A DNA stretch of 40,682 nt, from positions 1 through 40,682 of the forward strand of contig DRMH01000132.1 of assembly GCA_011322625.1 (NCBI GenBank). The letters run 5' to 3'. This stretch comes from Thermosulfurimonas dismutans (lineage in GTDB: Bacteria; Desulfobacterota; Thermodesulfobacteria; Thermodesulfobacteriales; Thermodesulfobacteriaceae). The position numbers were made by a program, and so were the translations under genes. This document shows, one piece after another, positions 9,265 through 19,881 of the stretch. Each line of letters begins with the position of its first letter. Position 1 is the first letter of the stretch. The notes below the pieces were generated by a model. That model worked only from the letters and a program-made list of their open reading frames with translations. It was not told where the DNA came from and made no database searches.

Positions 9265-10061
9265 CCATTTCACCCTGTCCGAACGACACCTTCCTCTTCG
9301 GGCCTCTGGCTCTGGGATGGATAGCCCTGCCCTTTGAGCCGGTGTTTCGCTTTGAGGATATAGAGAACCTCAATCGTCTGGCCCTGGCCGGTACGGTTCC
9401 GGTGATCAAGGTTTCCTTCGCCCTCCTAGCGGAGGTGTTTCCCCGGTATCGCGTCTTTCCGGTGGGGGCGGCCCTGGGTCGGGGGTGCGGCCCCATTCTG
9501 GTGGCCCGCGGACCCCTTGCCCGGGAGGAGGTCCCCGGGGTCCGGGTGCTCCTGCCCGGCGAACACACCACGGCGCATCTTCTCTTCCGGCTGGCCTTTC
9601 CGGAGGCCCGGAAAAAGGAGTTCTGTCTCTATTCTCAGATTATTCCCCGCCTTCTTTCCGGTGAGGCCGAAGCCGGGGTGCTCATTCACGAGGAACGTTT
9701 CTCCTTTCGGGAAAAGGGCCTCTATCCGGTGCTGGATCTGGGAGAATGGTGGGAGAAGGAAACCGGTCTGCCCCTTCCTCTGGGGGGGATTTTCGTGCGG
9801 GAGGACCTGCCCCGGGAATGGGGGCAGGTCCTGCTCGCGGCCCTGCGCAAGGCCTTTTTCCAGGCCCGGGCCCGCTTTGAGGACCTCCTGCCCTTCATCC
9901 GGCGCTATGCCCAGGATCTTTCCCGGGAGGTGATCGAGACCCACCTGCGTACCTATGTAAACGAATACACCCTGGATCTGGGAGAGGAGGGGCGCCGGGC
10001 CATCCACGAACTGGCCCGCAGAACCGGGGTTTCTCCGGGGCCGGAACTTTTCTGGGGGTGA
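9240..10061 (+). CDS. mqnD: 1,4-dihydroxy-6-naphthoate synthase MqnD (TTG start; overlaps mqnB 3' end)
   Basis: LHLAISPCPNDTFLFGPLALGWI...LGGIFVREDL...YVNEYTLDLGEEGRRAI. Confidence 0.92.
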   Translation: MSGPRLHLAISPCPNDTFLFGPLALGWIALPFEPVFRFEDIENLNRLALAGTVPVIKVSFALLAEVFPRYRVFPVGAALGRGCGPILVARGPLAREEVPGVRVLLPGEHTTAHLLFRLAFPEARKKEFCLYSQIIPRLLSGEAEAGVLIHEERFSFREKGLYPVLDLGEWWEKETGLPLPLGGIFVREDLPREWGQVLLAALRKAFFQARARFEDLLPFIRRYAQDLSREVIETHLRTYVNEYTLDLGEEGRRAIHELARRTGVSPGPELFWG

Positions 10062-10756
10062 AGTCCATGAAGGTTTGGTATCTCCTGGCGAATCTGGGCC
10101 TGATGGGAAAGATCACCCTTTTGATCCTTTTTCTGCTCTCGGTCTTCACCTGGGCGGTGATTCTCGCCAAATGGAAGGCCGTGCGCGAGGTCCGTCGGGG
10201 GCTTTCCGCCCTGGAGGAGGCCTTCCGCCGGGACGAGGTGCGGTTTTCCTCCCTTCTGGAGGAGATCCCGGCCGGACTCTTTCGGGAGATCATCACCGAC
10301 TATCTCCGGGTCTATCAGCGTCTGAAAAAGGACTTTCTGCCTCCCCGGAGCCCGGAATTGCGGGGGACCTGGTATGCCGGGCTCCGGGAGGTGCTTCTCA
10401 CGGAATGGGCCTATCTGCGGGAGAAACGCACCCGGGATTTTCCGAGTTACCTGGGTTTCCTGGCCACGGTGGGGAATACCGCCCCGTTTATCGGGCTTTT
10501 CGGTACGGTCTGGGGGATCATGGCCGCCTTTCACCAGATCGGGCTTAAGGGGAGCGCAAGTCTGGCCACCGTGGCTCCGGGGATCGCCGAGGCCCTGATA
10601 GCCACGGCCATGGGGCTCTTTGCGGCCATCCCCGCGGTGGTGGCCTATAACTATTTTCACCGGGCGGGAGAGGCCTTTCTGGAAGACCTCTCCCGGGTGG
10701 AAAGGAAACTTCTGGCCCTGTGTCTGCGGGACCTCCTGCGGGAGGTGCTGGATTAA
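10058..10756 (+). CDS. tolQ: MotA/TolQ/ExbB proton channel family protein
   Basis: LGFLATVGNTAPFIGLFGTVWGIMAAFHQIGLKGSASLATVAPGIAEALIATAMGLFAAIPAVVAYNYF. Confidence 0.9.
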   Translation: MKSMKVWYLLANLGLMGKITLLILFLLSVFTWAVILAKWKAVREVRRGLSALEEAFRRDEVRFSSLLEEIPAGLFREIITDYLRVYQRLKKDFLPPRSPELRGTWYAGLREVLLTEWAYLREKRTRDFPSYLGFLATVGNTAPFIGLFGTVWGIMAAFHQIGLKGSASLATVAPGIAEALIATAMGLFAAIPAVVAYNYFHRAGEAFLEDLSRVERKLLALCLRDLLREVLD

Positions 10757-11277
10757 GCCTCCTGGGCCATGAGGTTGAGGTCCAGGGGCCGGGCGGCCAG
10801 CTCCCGATCCAGATGGAAGAGCCCCTGCGGGGAATCCTTAACCAGCTTCATCTGGTTGACCAGGCGCCCGAAGGAATCCTCTTCCTCCACCTGTTCGGAT
10901 ACGAACCACTGAAGGAAGATCTCGGTGGCGTGGTCTCCCTCCTCCTTGGCGGCGGACATGAGGGCGTTGATCCGCCGGCTGACCTCCTGCTCATGGTTCA
11001 GGGCGTATTCCAGACAGGCCAGCGGTGAATCCCAGTCCTCCGGGGGCATGGGGATCTCCTGAAGACGCACCCTTCCCCCGCGTTCATGCACGAACCGGTA
11101 GAACTTCATGGCGTGCATGGTCTCTTCGGCGGCCTGGGCCTTCATCCAGTGGGAAAAGCCCTCCAGCCCCAGATTTTCGAAGTAAGCGGCCATGGAAAGG
11201 TAGAGATAGGCGGAATAAAATTCCCACTTGATCTGCTCGTTGAGTGCGGCCTCCATCTTTTCGGAAAGCATAAGCAA
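10753..11277 (-). CDS. Ferritin
   Basis: MLSEKMEAALNEQIKWEFYSAYLYLSMAAYFE...AAEETMHAMKFYRFVHERGG...WFVSEQVEEEDSFGRLVNQMKLV. Confidence 0.95.
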   Translation of the reverse strand: MLMLSEKMEAALNEQIKWEFYSAYLYLSMAAYFENLGLEGFSHWMKAQAAEETMHAMKFYRFVHERGGRVRLQEIPMPPEDWDSPLACLEYALNHEQEVSRRINALMSAAKEEGDHATEIFLQWFVSEQVEEEDSFGRLVNQMKLVKDSPQGLFHLDRELAARPLDLNLMAQEA

Positions 11278-11338
11278 CCTCCTTTTCGGAACTCCTGGTA
11301 ATGTTTATGGCATACTTTCCCGCTTCCGGCAATCTCGT

Positions 11339-11374
11339 GTAAAACCCCCGGGCTCCGAGCGCTCGCGGGGTTTT
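11339..11374 (-). terminator. Hairpin terminator overlapping the stop codon of the MCP gene
   Basis: AAAACCCC...GGGGTTTT inverted repeat with an inner CGAGCGCTCG palindrome; MCP stop (tta, 11373-11375) lies in the 3' arm as read on +. Confidence 0.65.
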
Positions 11375-12953
11375 ATACCCGGAACTGGGCGGCCAGGGAG
11401 GCCAGTTCCTGGGAGAGTCTGGAGAGGGTTTGAGCCTGTTCCAGGTTGCGGCGGGCGCTATCCAGGGCCTGGATGGCGGCCTCGAAGGCTTCCCGGGCCT
11501 CTTGGGAAAGGGTCTGGGCACTGCCCCGGGTGGCCTCCACCTGCTCGGCAATCTGGGCGATCACCGCGGTCTGTTCCTCTATGGCCGCGGCTATGGCCGA
11601 AGCGATCTGGTTGATCTCCTCGATGACCCTCACGATCTCGTCCGTGGCCTGGACCGCCTGGGAGGCCTCGGCCTGCATGGCTCGCACCTTTTCCGTGATC
11701 TCCCCGGTGGCCTCGGCGGTCTGACGGGCCAGTTCCTTGACCTCGTTGGCCACTACGGCGAACCCCTTCCCGGCCTCCCCGGCCCGGGCCGCCTCGATGG
11801 TGGCATTGAGCGCCAGGAACTTGGTCTGCTCCGCCACCCCGGTGATGAGCTGGATCACGGATTCGATCTCCCGGGAGACCTCGCCCACTTTGTGGATGAT
11901 CCCCTGAGCTAGACGGGCCTTTTCCACGGCCTCGCTGGTGATGGTGTTGGCCTTGGTGGTGTTCTGGCTGATCTCCTGGATGGCCGAGGAGATCTCGTTG
12001 ATGGATCGGGCCTCGGCCTCGGTGTGGGAGAGGATCTCCTCGGCCCCGCGTTTCATATCCTCGGCCCGGGCCTTGGTATGTTCATTAACGGAAATGCCCG
12101 CCTCGGCCGAGCTTTTCATCTCCCGGGCGTCGGCCTCCAGCCGGGCCGAGACCTCGCGCAGCTTTTCGATTACCGGACGGAGATCCTGAATGACCCGGTT
12201 GAGCTTGGTGAGCATCACCGCGATCTCGTCCCGGCCCCGTACCCGGGCCTGAAAGGTGAAATCTCCCCGGGCCATGGAGTCCAGGGCCTCGTCCAGGGTG
12301 GCAAAACCCTGGCGAAGCTTGCGATGCAGATAAAGGGCAAAGACCACCAGCGTAAGCAGGGTCAACAGGGTGAAAACCAACTGCACAATATGGACCAGAC
12401 GTAGCTTCCGCTCGGCTTCCACCTCAAAAACGTCCAGCAGCTTCTGAATGGATTCTATTTCCCGATCCAGAAAACGGTAAATGCCCTTGGTGAGGGGACT
12501 CACCTCCCCGTTATAGAGATCCAGAAGGGTGTCCCGCAGTTCGTCTTCGTCCTCCCATTGATCCGCCCGGGCCAGTATGCCCAGGACCTTGTCGGAGACC
12601 CTTTTCATTTGAAGATATTTCTGCTGAAGCTGCCGGACAAAGACCCGCTCCTTTTCGTCGTGAGGGGTCAGATCCTGGATATCGGCCTCGAGTTTTTTGG
12701 TGGAAAAGATGAAAGGGGAGAGATTGAACATCCCGGAGAGGATGTTCACCTTCCAGCGGGTGAACTGGTACTTAATGTCCTGAAGATCGCTTAGATCGTC
12801 CACATATTCCTGACGTTTGAGGGAGGTTTGATCGTAGGAACGTTTGGCCCAGAAAAAGACCCCCAGGGAAACCAGGTTCAGCGCCACGATAAGCGTAAAG
12901 ACCAGCCCCATCCGCGCCACCAGCCCGAACCGCATCTTTTCCTCCTCCGGCAA
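11373..12953 (-). CDS. Methyl-accepting chemotaxis protein
   Basis: Two TM segments, HAMP-like region, and signalling tip [54 protein letters not shown]. Confidence 0.97.
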   Translation of the reverse strand: MPEEEKMRFGLVARMGLVFTLIVALNLVSLGVFFWAKRSYDQTSLKRQEYVDDLSDLQDIKYQFTRWKVNILSGMFNLSPFIFSTKKLEADIQDLTPHDEKERVFVRQLQQKYLQMKRVSDKVLGILARADQWEDEDELRDTLLDLYNGEVSPLTKGIYRFLDREIESIQKLLDVFEVEAERKLRLVHIVQLVFTLLTLLTLVVFALYLHRKLRQGFATLDEALDSMARGDFTFQARVRGRDEIAVMLTKLNRVIQDLRPVIEKLREVSARLEADAREMKSSAEAGISVNEHTKARAEDMKRGAEEILSHTEAEARSINEISSAIQEISQNTTKANTITSEAVEKARLAQGIIHKVGEVSREIESVIQLITGVAEQTKFLALNATIEAARAGEAGKGFAVVANEVKELARQTAEATGEITEKVRAMQAEASQAVQATDEIVRVIEEINQIASAIAAAIEEQTAVIAQIAEQVEATRGSAQTLSQEAREAFEAAIQALDSARRNLEQAQTLSRLSQELASLAAQFRV

Positions 12954-12962
12954 TGATTTGAA

Positions 12963-12991
12963 AAGATATCAAAGGTGAAGAAAAAGGTCAA
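12963..12991 (-). promoter_or_regulatory. Putative sigma70-type promoter of the MCP gene
   Basis: On minus strand TTGACC (12986-12991), 17-nt spacer, TATCTT (12963-12968). Confidence 0.4.
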
Positions 12992-13018
12992 AATTGATTT
13001 TCAGTAATAATATGCCGG

Positions 13019-14545
13019 TTAGCGGACAATAACCGCGGTTAACCTATTCCGGCCCTGGGTTTTGGAGTAATAAAGGGCCTTGTCCGCGGCCTCGATGAGA
13101 TCGCGCGGGGTTTTATCCGAGGCGGCGGGAAAGATATTGGCCACCCCCAGGCTTACGGTGATGGAGAATTTCTGGTCTCCGTAAGAGAATTCCTGGCGGG
13201 CCACCTCCTCCCGGATCCTTTCTCCCAGGGTGCTGGCCCCCTGAAGATCCGTCTCCGGGGCGATGATGGCGAATTCCTCCCCGCCGTAGCGGGCGGGGAT
13301 ATCGCTTTTACGGATGTTGTGCTGGATGACCTCGGCCACGCCGCGCAGCACCTGATCCCCCACCAGATGTCCGTAGCGGTCGTTGACCCGTTTGAAATGG
13401 TCCAGATCCAGCAGAATCAGGGAAAGGGACCGGCGATAGCGCCGGGCCCGCTCAAATTCCTCGCGCAGCCTTTCCTGAAAATAGCGATGGTTGTAAAGGC
13501 CGGTGAGGCCGTCGGTGATACTCAGGCGGCGCAGTTTTTCATTGGCCTCCCTGAGACGCCGGGCCAGATCCTCGGCCCGGGCCTTCTCCTCCTTTAGCCG
13601 CTGGAGAATCAGGGCACAGTCCAGACTGGATCGTTCCAGTTCCTCGTAGGCCTCCCGGATCAGCTCGGAATAGGAGGTGAGCCCCCGGGCGGAAAGATCG
13701 AAAAAGGAAAAGACCTCCTGACATTCCCGGGCCATCTGGTCCATAAGCTCCAGGGTCTCTTTTTCCGAAAACCCGAGATACCGGGACAGTTCCTCCTTAA
13801 CCCGGCGATAATGTTCGGTCTGCTGACGGCTGAAATAGACCCCGCTTACCGAAAGGGCCAGATCCAGCAGATAGGCATGTTCCCTGAACTCCGGAGGGGC
13901 ATCCTCCCAGGAATGGTGATACAGAATATCCTGATAGATATGTTCCGGAAGCTCCCAGCTTCGCAGGACCCAGGCCCCCACCGGGGCATGGTGAAACCCC
14001 AGTAACTCCCCCTCCACCTGGTGCAAAGGACGCGAGGCCACCTCCTTTTCCTCCAAGACCCGGAGATATTCTCCCCGCAGGAGCACGTAAAGGATGAGCA
14101 CGCCGAGGTCAGCCAGAAGCCCGGCGGAGAAGAGATGATCTTCCTCCATCTTTTTGGTGCGGGCCAGAAGCCGGGCCGCAAGGGCCGTGGCCACCGCCCT
14201 TTTCCAGAAAAGATCCAGATCGAAGAGCCCCTCCGGTGGAGCAGGGTTTCGGAAGGCCCGGGCCACCACAAAAGAAAGGGCCAGATTCTTGATCACCTCC
14301 GTCCCCAGAAGGGATATGGCCACCTCCAGCGAGGTGATGGGGTCCCCGGCATGGTAAAGAGGAGAATTGGCTAACCCCAGAATACGGGCCGAAAGCCCCG
14401 GATCCAGACGAACCGTCTCCGCCAGGGCCTGGTAGTCTTCATATTTAACCGCCTGGATCAAACGCGGGATGAGAGCCGGCGGGGAGGGCAGGGAGAGTTC
14501 CCGATCCCTGAGGAAGGCCTCTACACGTTTGAGTTCTTCCTTCAC
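13019..14545 (-). CDS. HDOD-GGDEF diguanylate cyclase
   Basis: N-terminal HDOD (LPSPPALIPRLIQ...LDPGLSARILGLANSPLY...SLLGTEVIKNLAL), C-terminal GGDEF with intact RYGGEEFAII. Confidence 0.93.
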   Translation of the reverse strand: MKEELKRVEAFLRDRELSLPSPPALIPRLIQAVKYEDYQALAETVRLDPGLSARILGLANSPLYHAGDPITSLEVAISLLGTEVIKNLALSFVVARAFRNPAPPEGLFDLDLFWKRAVATALAARLLARTKKMEEDHLFSAGLLADLGVLILYVLLRGEYLRVLEEKEVASRPLHQVEGELLGFHHAPVGAWVLRSWELPEHIYQDILYHHSWEDAPPEFREHAYLLDLALSVSGVYFSRQQTEHYRRVKEELSRYLGFSEKETLELMDQMARECQEVFSFFDLSARGLTSYSELIREAYEELERSSLDCALILQRLKEEKARAEDLARRLREANEKLRRLSITDGLTGLYNHRYFQERLREEFERARRYRRSLSLILLDLDHFKRVNDRYGHLVGDQVLRGVAEVIQHNIRKSDIPARYGGEEFAIIAPETDLQGASTLGERIREEVARQEFSYGDQKFSITVSLGVANIFPAASDKTPRDLIEAADKALYYSKTQGRNRLTAVIVR

Positions 14546-14611
14546 GCGTGCAAAAACCCCAGAATTCTGTATTCTTTAAAACCGCCGGAAAAAACGACCC
14601 CCGACCCGTAT

Positions 14612-17600
14612 ATGCGACATATCCTACTCAAAAATTGCCGCGAACACAACCTCAAGGGTTTTGATCTAAGTTTGGCTCTCTATCGGGTGATCGCGGTCAC
14701 CGGGGTCTCGGGCTCCGGGAAGTCCAGCCTGGTCTTTGACACCCTCTTTGCCGAGGGCCAGAGACGCTACCTTGAAACCTTCTCCACCTATGTGCGCCAG
14801 TACTTCGAACGCCTTCCCCGGCCTAAGGTGGAATCCATCGAGAACATCCCCCCGGCCATCGCCGTCTCCCAGGTGAACCCGGTGAAAAGCTCCCGCTCCA
14901 CCGTGGGGACCCTTTCGGAGATCACCCACTTTGCCAAGATGCTCTGGTTTCGGGCCGCGGAGGCCCGGTGCGCGGGCTGCGGGCGGCCCATCCTTCCCGC
15001 AGATCCCCTTTCCGCGGCTCGGGCCCTCCTCCGGAACCATCCCGGGGAGCCCGCGGTGATCACCGCCCCGGTGCGCGCGGAAAAAGACCCGGAGCTTCTG
15101 CGCCGGGGGCTCCTTCAGGCCGGATACTTCCGGGCCTTTATCGGCGATAGGGTCTGCGATCTTGAGGAGCTTGAGAGCCCTCCCTCCGAGGTGGAGGTGG
15201 TGCTCGACCGGGTGCGGATCACACCGGAGACCCTTTCGCGCGTCTCCGAGGCCCTGGAGAAGGGGCTTTCCATGTCCGGGGAGGTGCGGGTGCATCTTCC
15301 CTACGGAAGGGAGGAACGCTTCGCCTCCGCCGAGCGCTGTCCCTACTGCGGGCTACCCGTCCCCCGGCGCACCCCGAACCTCTTTTCCTTTAACAGCCCG
15401 CTCGGGGCCTGTCCGGAGTGCCGGGGGTTCGGCCGGGTGCTCGACATAGACTGGGATCTCGTGATCCCCGACAAAAGGAAGTCCCTCTCCCGGGGGGCCA
15501 TAAGCGTGCTCGAGATGCCCTTGGCCTGGGAGGTGCGGGAGGATCTTCTTGATTACTGCCGGAAAAAAGGCATCCCCCTTGACCGACCCTGGGAGGAGCT
15601 TCCGGAGGAGGTGAGAAGGAAGATCCTTTTCGGGGACGGGTCCTGGTACGGGGTGAAGGAGCTTTTTGACTGGCTTGAGACCAAGCGCTACAAGGCCCAT
15701 GTGCGCATCCTCCTTTCCCGCTTCCGGGCCTACCGGAGGTGTCCGGCCTGCGGGGGAACGCGTTTCCGCCCCGAGGCCTTAAGGTTTTATCTTTCGGGTT
15801 TAAACCTCGGGGAGTTTTACGCCCTTTCCGTGGATGAGGCCCTGCGTTTCATGGAGGATTATCTTTCGGGCGGTCCGGCTCCGGCCGAGGAACGCCTGGC
15901 CCGCGAGGTCTTCCGGCGCCTTAAGTATCTTTCCGAGGTCGGGCTCCCCTACCTCACCCTGGATCGCCAGAGCCGCACCCTTTCCGGCGGCGAGGTGGCC
16001 CGGGTGCTTCTCACCCGGGCCCTATCCTCGGAGCTTACCGAGACCCTCTATCTCTTTGACGAACCCACCACCGGGCTCCATCCCCGGGACACCGCCCGGG
16101 TGGTGCGTTTCCTGAGGGAACTTTCCGCCCGCGGGAACACCGCGGTGGTGGTGGAACACGACCCGGAGGTCATCCTTTCCGCGGACGAGGTGGTGGACCT
16201 CGGCCCCGGGGCCGGGGAGGCCGGGGGACACCTCCTCTACCAGGGCCCGCCGGAGGAACTCCTCAAAAAGGACACCCCCACCGGAAGGGCCTTAAGGGAG
16301 ATCCCCCGCCGCCCGCAGGCCCTGCCCCGCACGGAGAAAACCTTTAAAGGATTTCTCGTCCTTTCCGGGGCCCGGGAGAACAACCTAAAGGACCTCACGG
16401 TGCGTTTTCCTCACGGGGCCCTTTCCGTGGTCTGCGGGGTCTCGGGCTCCGGGAAGTCCACCCTGGTGGAGCTCTGTCTCTTTCGGGGACTTAAGCGGGC
16501 CCGGGGCGAGAGCACCGAACCCCCCGGTGCCTTCCGGAGCCTTTCCGGACACGAGGTCTTCTCCACCGTGGAGATGCTGGACCAGAGCCCGCTTGCGAGA
16601 ACTCCCCGCGGGAATCTCGCCACCTACCTCCGGGTCTATGACCTTATAAGGCGGCTCCTTGCTTCCTCGCGCGAGGCCAGGCTCCTGGGCCTAACCCCGG
16701 CCCATTTCTCCTTCAACTCCCCGGAGGGAAGGTGTCCGGAGTGCGAGGGCCTGGGCTATCAGGTGGTGGAGATGCAGTTTCTTTCGGACCTCACCTTTCC
16801 CTGTGAGGCCTGCGGGGGCCGGAGGTTTCAGCCCGAGGTCCTTTCCGTCAGCTGGCGGGGAAGGAATGTGGCCGAGATCCTGGATCTCACCGTATCCGAG
16901 GCCCTTGAGTTTTTCCGGGGGCATGCGGAGATCGTAAGGCGGCTTTCTGCCGCCGAAAGGGTGGGGCTTTCCTATCTCCGGCTGGGGCAGCCCCTTTCCA
17001 CCCTTTCCGGCGGCGAGGCCCAGCGGTTAAAGATGGCCCGGGCCTTTGCCCTTCCCGAGGGCGAAAGGGCCCTTCTGATCCTCGATGAACCCACGGTGGG
17101 GCTTCACCTGGCGGACATTGAAAAACTCCTTTCCGCGCTCAGCGAACTTACCCGCCGGGGCCATACGGTGATCGTGGTGGAGCACCATCCGGAGGTCATC
17201 CTTTCTGCGGACTGGGCGGTGGAACTCGGCCCCGAAGGGGGAAGGGAAGGCGGCTATCTCCTCTTTGAGGGCCCGGTCGCCGAACTCCTTAAAAAAGACA
17301 CCCCCACCGGTGAGTGGCTGAAGCGCTACCTTCGCGGAGAGATCCGTCTTTCCGGAAGGCCGAAGGAGGCTCCCCGCCCCAAGCCCCGGCTCATTGAGAT
17401 CCGCGGTGCCCGGCATCACAACCTGAAAAACCTGGATCTTGACCTTCCCCGGGAGAAATTTATCGTGGTCACCGGGGTTTCGGGCTCCGGAAAATCCACC
17501 CTGGCCTTTGACCTTATCTTTGCCGAGGGTCAGAGACGGTACCTTGAAAGCCTTCCGGCCTATCTGCGTCAGTTCGTAAAGCTTTACGAGGAGCCGGAGG

Positions 17601-19849
17601 TGGACCTCATTGCCGGTCTTCCCCCCACGGTGGCCCTCGAGCAGCGGACGAGCCGCCCGGGCCCCCGCTCCACGGTGGGGACCATGACCGAGGTCCTCCC
17701 CTACCTGAGGCTCCTTTTTGCCCGGCTGGGACGCGCCCACTGTCCCTCCTGCGGAAGACCGCTTTCCCGAGGCGAGCTTTCCGCTTTCGTAAAACGCCTT
17801 GTGCGGGAATTTTCCGGGGCCCGGGTTAAGATTCTCTCCCCGCGGGTTAGACGCCGCAAGGGATTTCACCGCCCGCTCTTTGAGCGGGCCTTAAGGGCCG
17901 GATACCGTGAGGTGCGGGTTGACGGCCGTTTCCTTACCCTTCCTCCCCTCCCGGAGCTTTCCCGTTTCCGGGAACACACCATCGAGGTGGTGGTGGGGGA
18001 GACCGAGGTCGCCCCGGAGAGGGAGGGGGAGCTTTCCGGGCTTCTTCGCGAAGCCCTCACCCAGGGAAGGGGCGAGGTCATAGTGTGGAGCCCTTTCGGG
18101 GAGGTCTTTTTCAGCGAAAGACTCACCTGTGCCGAGTGCGGGGTGAGCCTTCCCGAGCCGGATCCGCTCCTTTTTTCCTTTAACACCCGGGCCGGAGCCT
18201 GTCCCGAGTGTGAGGGAACCGGAAGCGCCGGGGGAGGGGTCTGTGCAAGCTGTGATGGGAGCCGCCTGCGTCCCGAGGCCCTGGCCTTCCGCATCGGAGG
18301 CCGGAACATCGCCGAACTCTCGGATCTTCCGGTCTCGGAACTTAAGCGCTTTCTCTCCGGGCTTTCCTTCTCCGGAAGGGAAGCCGAGATCGCCGAGCCC
18401 ATCCTGCGGGAGGTCCTTTCGCGGCTTGATTTTCTCTGTGATCTCGGGCTTTCCTACCTTTCCCTCTCCCGGGCCGGGGAGAGCCTTTCAGGGGGCGAGG
18501 CCCAGAGGGTGCGTCTTTCCGCGGAACTGGGCTCAAACCTCACCGGGGTGGCCTACATCCTGGATGAGCCCACCATCGGACTTCACCCCCGGGACAACGG
18601 CCGCCTGCTTTCCGCCCTTCGCCGGCTCCGGGATCGGGGAAACACGGTGATCGTGGTGGAGCACGACGAGGAGACCATCCGGGCCGCGGATCTGGTGGTG
18701 GACCTCGGGCCCGGAGGAGGACGAGAGGGAGGACGGGTCATCTATTGCGGGCCTCCGGAGGGACTTTCCCGGGCCGAGGAATCCCTCACCGCCCGGGTCC
18801 TTTCCGACGGGAGTCGCTATCGTCTCTCCGGGAAAGGCCGCCGCCCGGAAAGGTTCTTAACCGTAAAAGGGGCACGGCTTTATAACCTTCAGGACCTCAC
18901 GGTGCGCTTTCCGGTAGGGGCCCTCACCGTGGTCACCGGGGTCTCGGGTTCCGGGAAGTCCACCCTGGTCACCGAGGTGCTCTTTAAATCGCTTGAGAGG
19001 ATTCTTTCCGGGAGGGGTGGTCCGGTGGGGTGCCGGGGAATAGAGGGGCATGAGGCCATAAGGCGGGTGCTTCAGGTGGACCATTCCCCCATCGGGCGCA
19101 CCCCTCGCTCCACCCCGGCCACCTATGTGGGATTCATGACCGAGATCCGCAGGCTCTTTGCCCGGGTGCCCGAGGCCCGGGCCCGGGGCTGGACCGAAAG
19201 TCGGTTTTCCTTCAATGTGGAGGAGGGGAGGTGTCCGGCCTGCAAGGGGCAGGGCCTTGTACGGGTGGAGATGAAGTTTTTGCCCGAGGTATATCAGACC
19301 TGCGAGGTCTGCGGCGGGGCCCGTTACAACGAGGAGACCCTTTCCGTGCGCTGGCGGGGAAGGAACATCGCCGAGGTGCTCTCCATGACCATGGCCGAGG
19401 CCCGGGAGTTTTTCGCCGCGGTGCCGGAGGTGGCCCGGCCGCTTGAGGTGCTCTGCGAGCTGGGGCTGGATTACCTCACCCTGGGGCAACCGAGTCCCAC
19501 CCTTTCCGGCGGCGAGGCCCAGAGGATTAAACTTGCCACGGAATTCGTAAAGGGCCGCCGCGGGGGGACCCTATATATCCTCGACGAGCCCTCCACCGGG
19601 CTTCATATCGCGGATGTGGAAAAGCTTATGCGGCTCCTTCACGGCCTGGTGGATCGGGGGAATACGGTGGTGGTCATCGAGCATAACCTTGAGGTGATCA
19701 GGGAGGCGGACTGGATCGTGGATCTCGGCCCGGAGGGAGGCCCGGAGGGGGGAAGGCTCCTTTATGAGGGGCCCCCGGAAGGGCTTTTAAGTCTTGACAC
19801 CCCCACCTCCCGGGCCCTTAAGGAGTATCTTTCGCGGGGTTTTTCCTGA
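14612..19849 (+). CDS. uvrA: Double-length UvrA (two fused UvrA units, four ATP-binding modules)
   Basis: 1745 aa; four Walker A GVSGSGKS[S/T], four LSGGE signatures, four LFDEP/ILDEP Walker B motifs, repeated UvrA zinc-finger CxxC pairs. Second unit starts near 17390 ([20 protein letters not shown]). Confidence 0.95.
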   Translation: MRHILLKNCREHNLKGFDLSLALYRVIAVTGVSGSGKSSLVFDTLFAEGQRRYLETFSTYVRQYFERLPRPKVESIENIPPAIAVSQVNPVKSSRSTVGTLSEITHFAKMLWFRAAEARCAGCGRPILPADPLSAARALLRNHPGEPAVITAPVRAEKDPELLRRGLLQAGYFRAFIGDRVCDLEELESPPSEVEVVLDRVRITPETLSRVSEALEKGLSMSGEVRVHLPYGREERFASAERCPYCGLPVPRRTPNLFSFNSPLGACPECRGFGRVLDIDWDLVIPDKRKSLSRGAISVLEMPLAWEVREDLLDYCRKKGIPLDRPWEELPEEVRRKILFGDGSWYGVKELFDWLETKRYKAHVRILLSRFRAYRRCPACGGTRFRPEALRFYLSGLNLGEFYALSVDEALRFMEDYLSGGPAPAEERLAREVFRRLKYLSEVGLPYLTLDRQSRTLSGGEVARVLLTRALSSELTETLYLFDEPTTGLHPRDTARVVRFLRELSARGNTAVVVEHDPEVILSADEVVDLGPGAGEAGGHLLYQGPPEELLKKDTPTGRALREIPRRPQALPRTEKTFKGFLVLSGARENNLKDLTVRFPHGALSVVCGVSGSGKSTLVELCLFRGLKRARGESTEPPGAFRSLSGHEVFSTVEMLDQSPLARTPRGNLATYLRVYDLIRRLLASSREARLLGLTPAHFSFNSPEGRCPECEGLGYQVVEMQFLSDLTFPCEACGGRRFQPEVLSVSWRGRNVAEILDLTVSEALEFFRGHAEIVRRLSAAERVGLSYLRLGQPLSTLSGGEAQRLKMARAFALPEGERALLILDEPTVGLHLADIEKLLSALSELTRRGHTVIVVEHHPEVILSADWAVELGPEGGREGGYLLFEGPVAELLKKDTPTGEWLKRYLRGEIRLSGRPKEAPRPKPRLIEIRGARHHNLKNLDLDLPREKFIVVTGVSGSGKSTLAFDLIFAEGQRRYLESLPAYLRQFVKLYEEPEVDLIAGLPPTVALEQRTSRPGPRSTVGTMTEVLPYLRLLFARLGRAHCPSCGRPLSRGELSAFVKRLVREFSGARVKILSPRVRRRKGFHRPLFERALRAGYREVRVDGRFLTLPPLPELSRFREHTIEVVVGETEVAPEREGELSGLLREALTQGRGEVIVWSPFGEVFFSERLTCAECGVSLPEPDPLLFSFNTRAGACPECEGTGSAGGGVCASCDGSRLRPEALAFRIGGRNIAELSDLPVSELKRFLSGLSFSGREAEIAEPILREVLSRLDFLCDLGLSYLSLSRAGESLSGGEAQRVRLSAELGSNLTGVAYILDEPTIGLHPRDNGRLLSALRRLRDRGNTVIVVEHDEETIRAADLVVDLGPGGGREGGRVIYCGPPEGLSRAEESLTARVLSDGSRYRLSGKGRRPERFLTVKGARLYNLQDLTVRFPVGALTVVTGVSGSGKSTLVTEVLFKSLERILSGRGGPVGCRGIEGHEAIRRVLQVDHSPIGRTPRSTPATYVGFMTEIRRLFARVPEARARGWTESRFSFNVEEGRCPACKGQGLVRVEMKFLPEVYQTCEVCGGARYNEETLSVRWRGRNIAEVLSMTMAEAREFFAAVPEVARPLEVLCELGLDYLTLGQPSPTLSGGEAQRIKLATEFVKGRRGGTLYILDEPSTGLHIADVEKLMRLLHGLVDRGNTVVVIEHNLEVIREADWIVDLGPEGGPEGGRLLYEGPPEGLLSLDTPTSRALKEYLSRGFS

Positions 19850-19881
19850 CCCGTTTGGTAAACCCGAAGATTCGGGATATT

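Noticed and set aside
17027-17869. 280-aa minus-strand ORF inside uvrA
   Set aside because: Antisense shadow; mirrors conserved UvrA codons rather than coding for its own family.
14612-19849. uvrA read as two genes joined by a frameshift or missed stop
   Set aside because: The frame is continuous through the linker ([34 protein letters not shown]) without stop or obvious internal start with RBS, and both halves retain all catalytic motifs.
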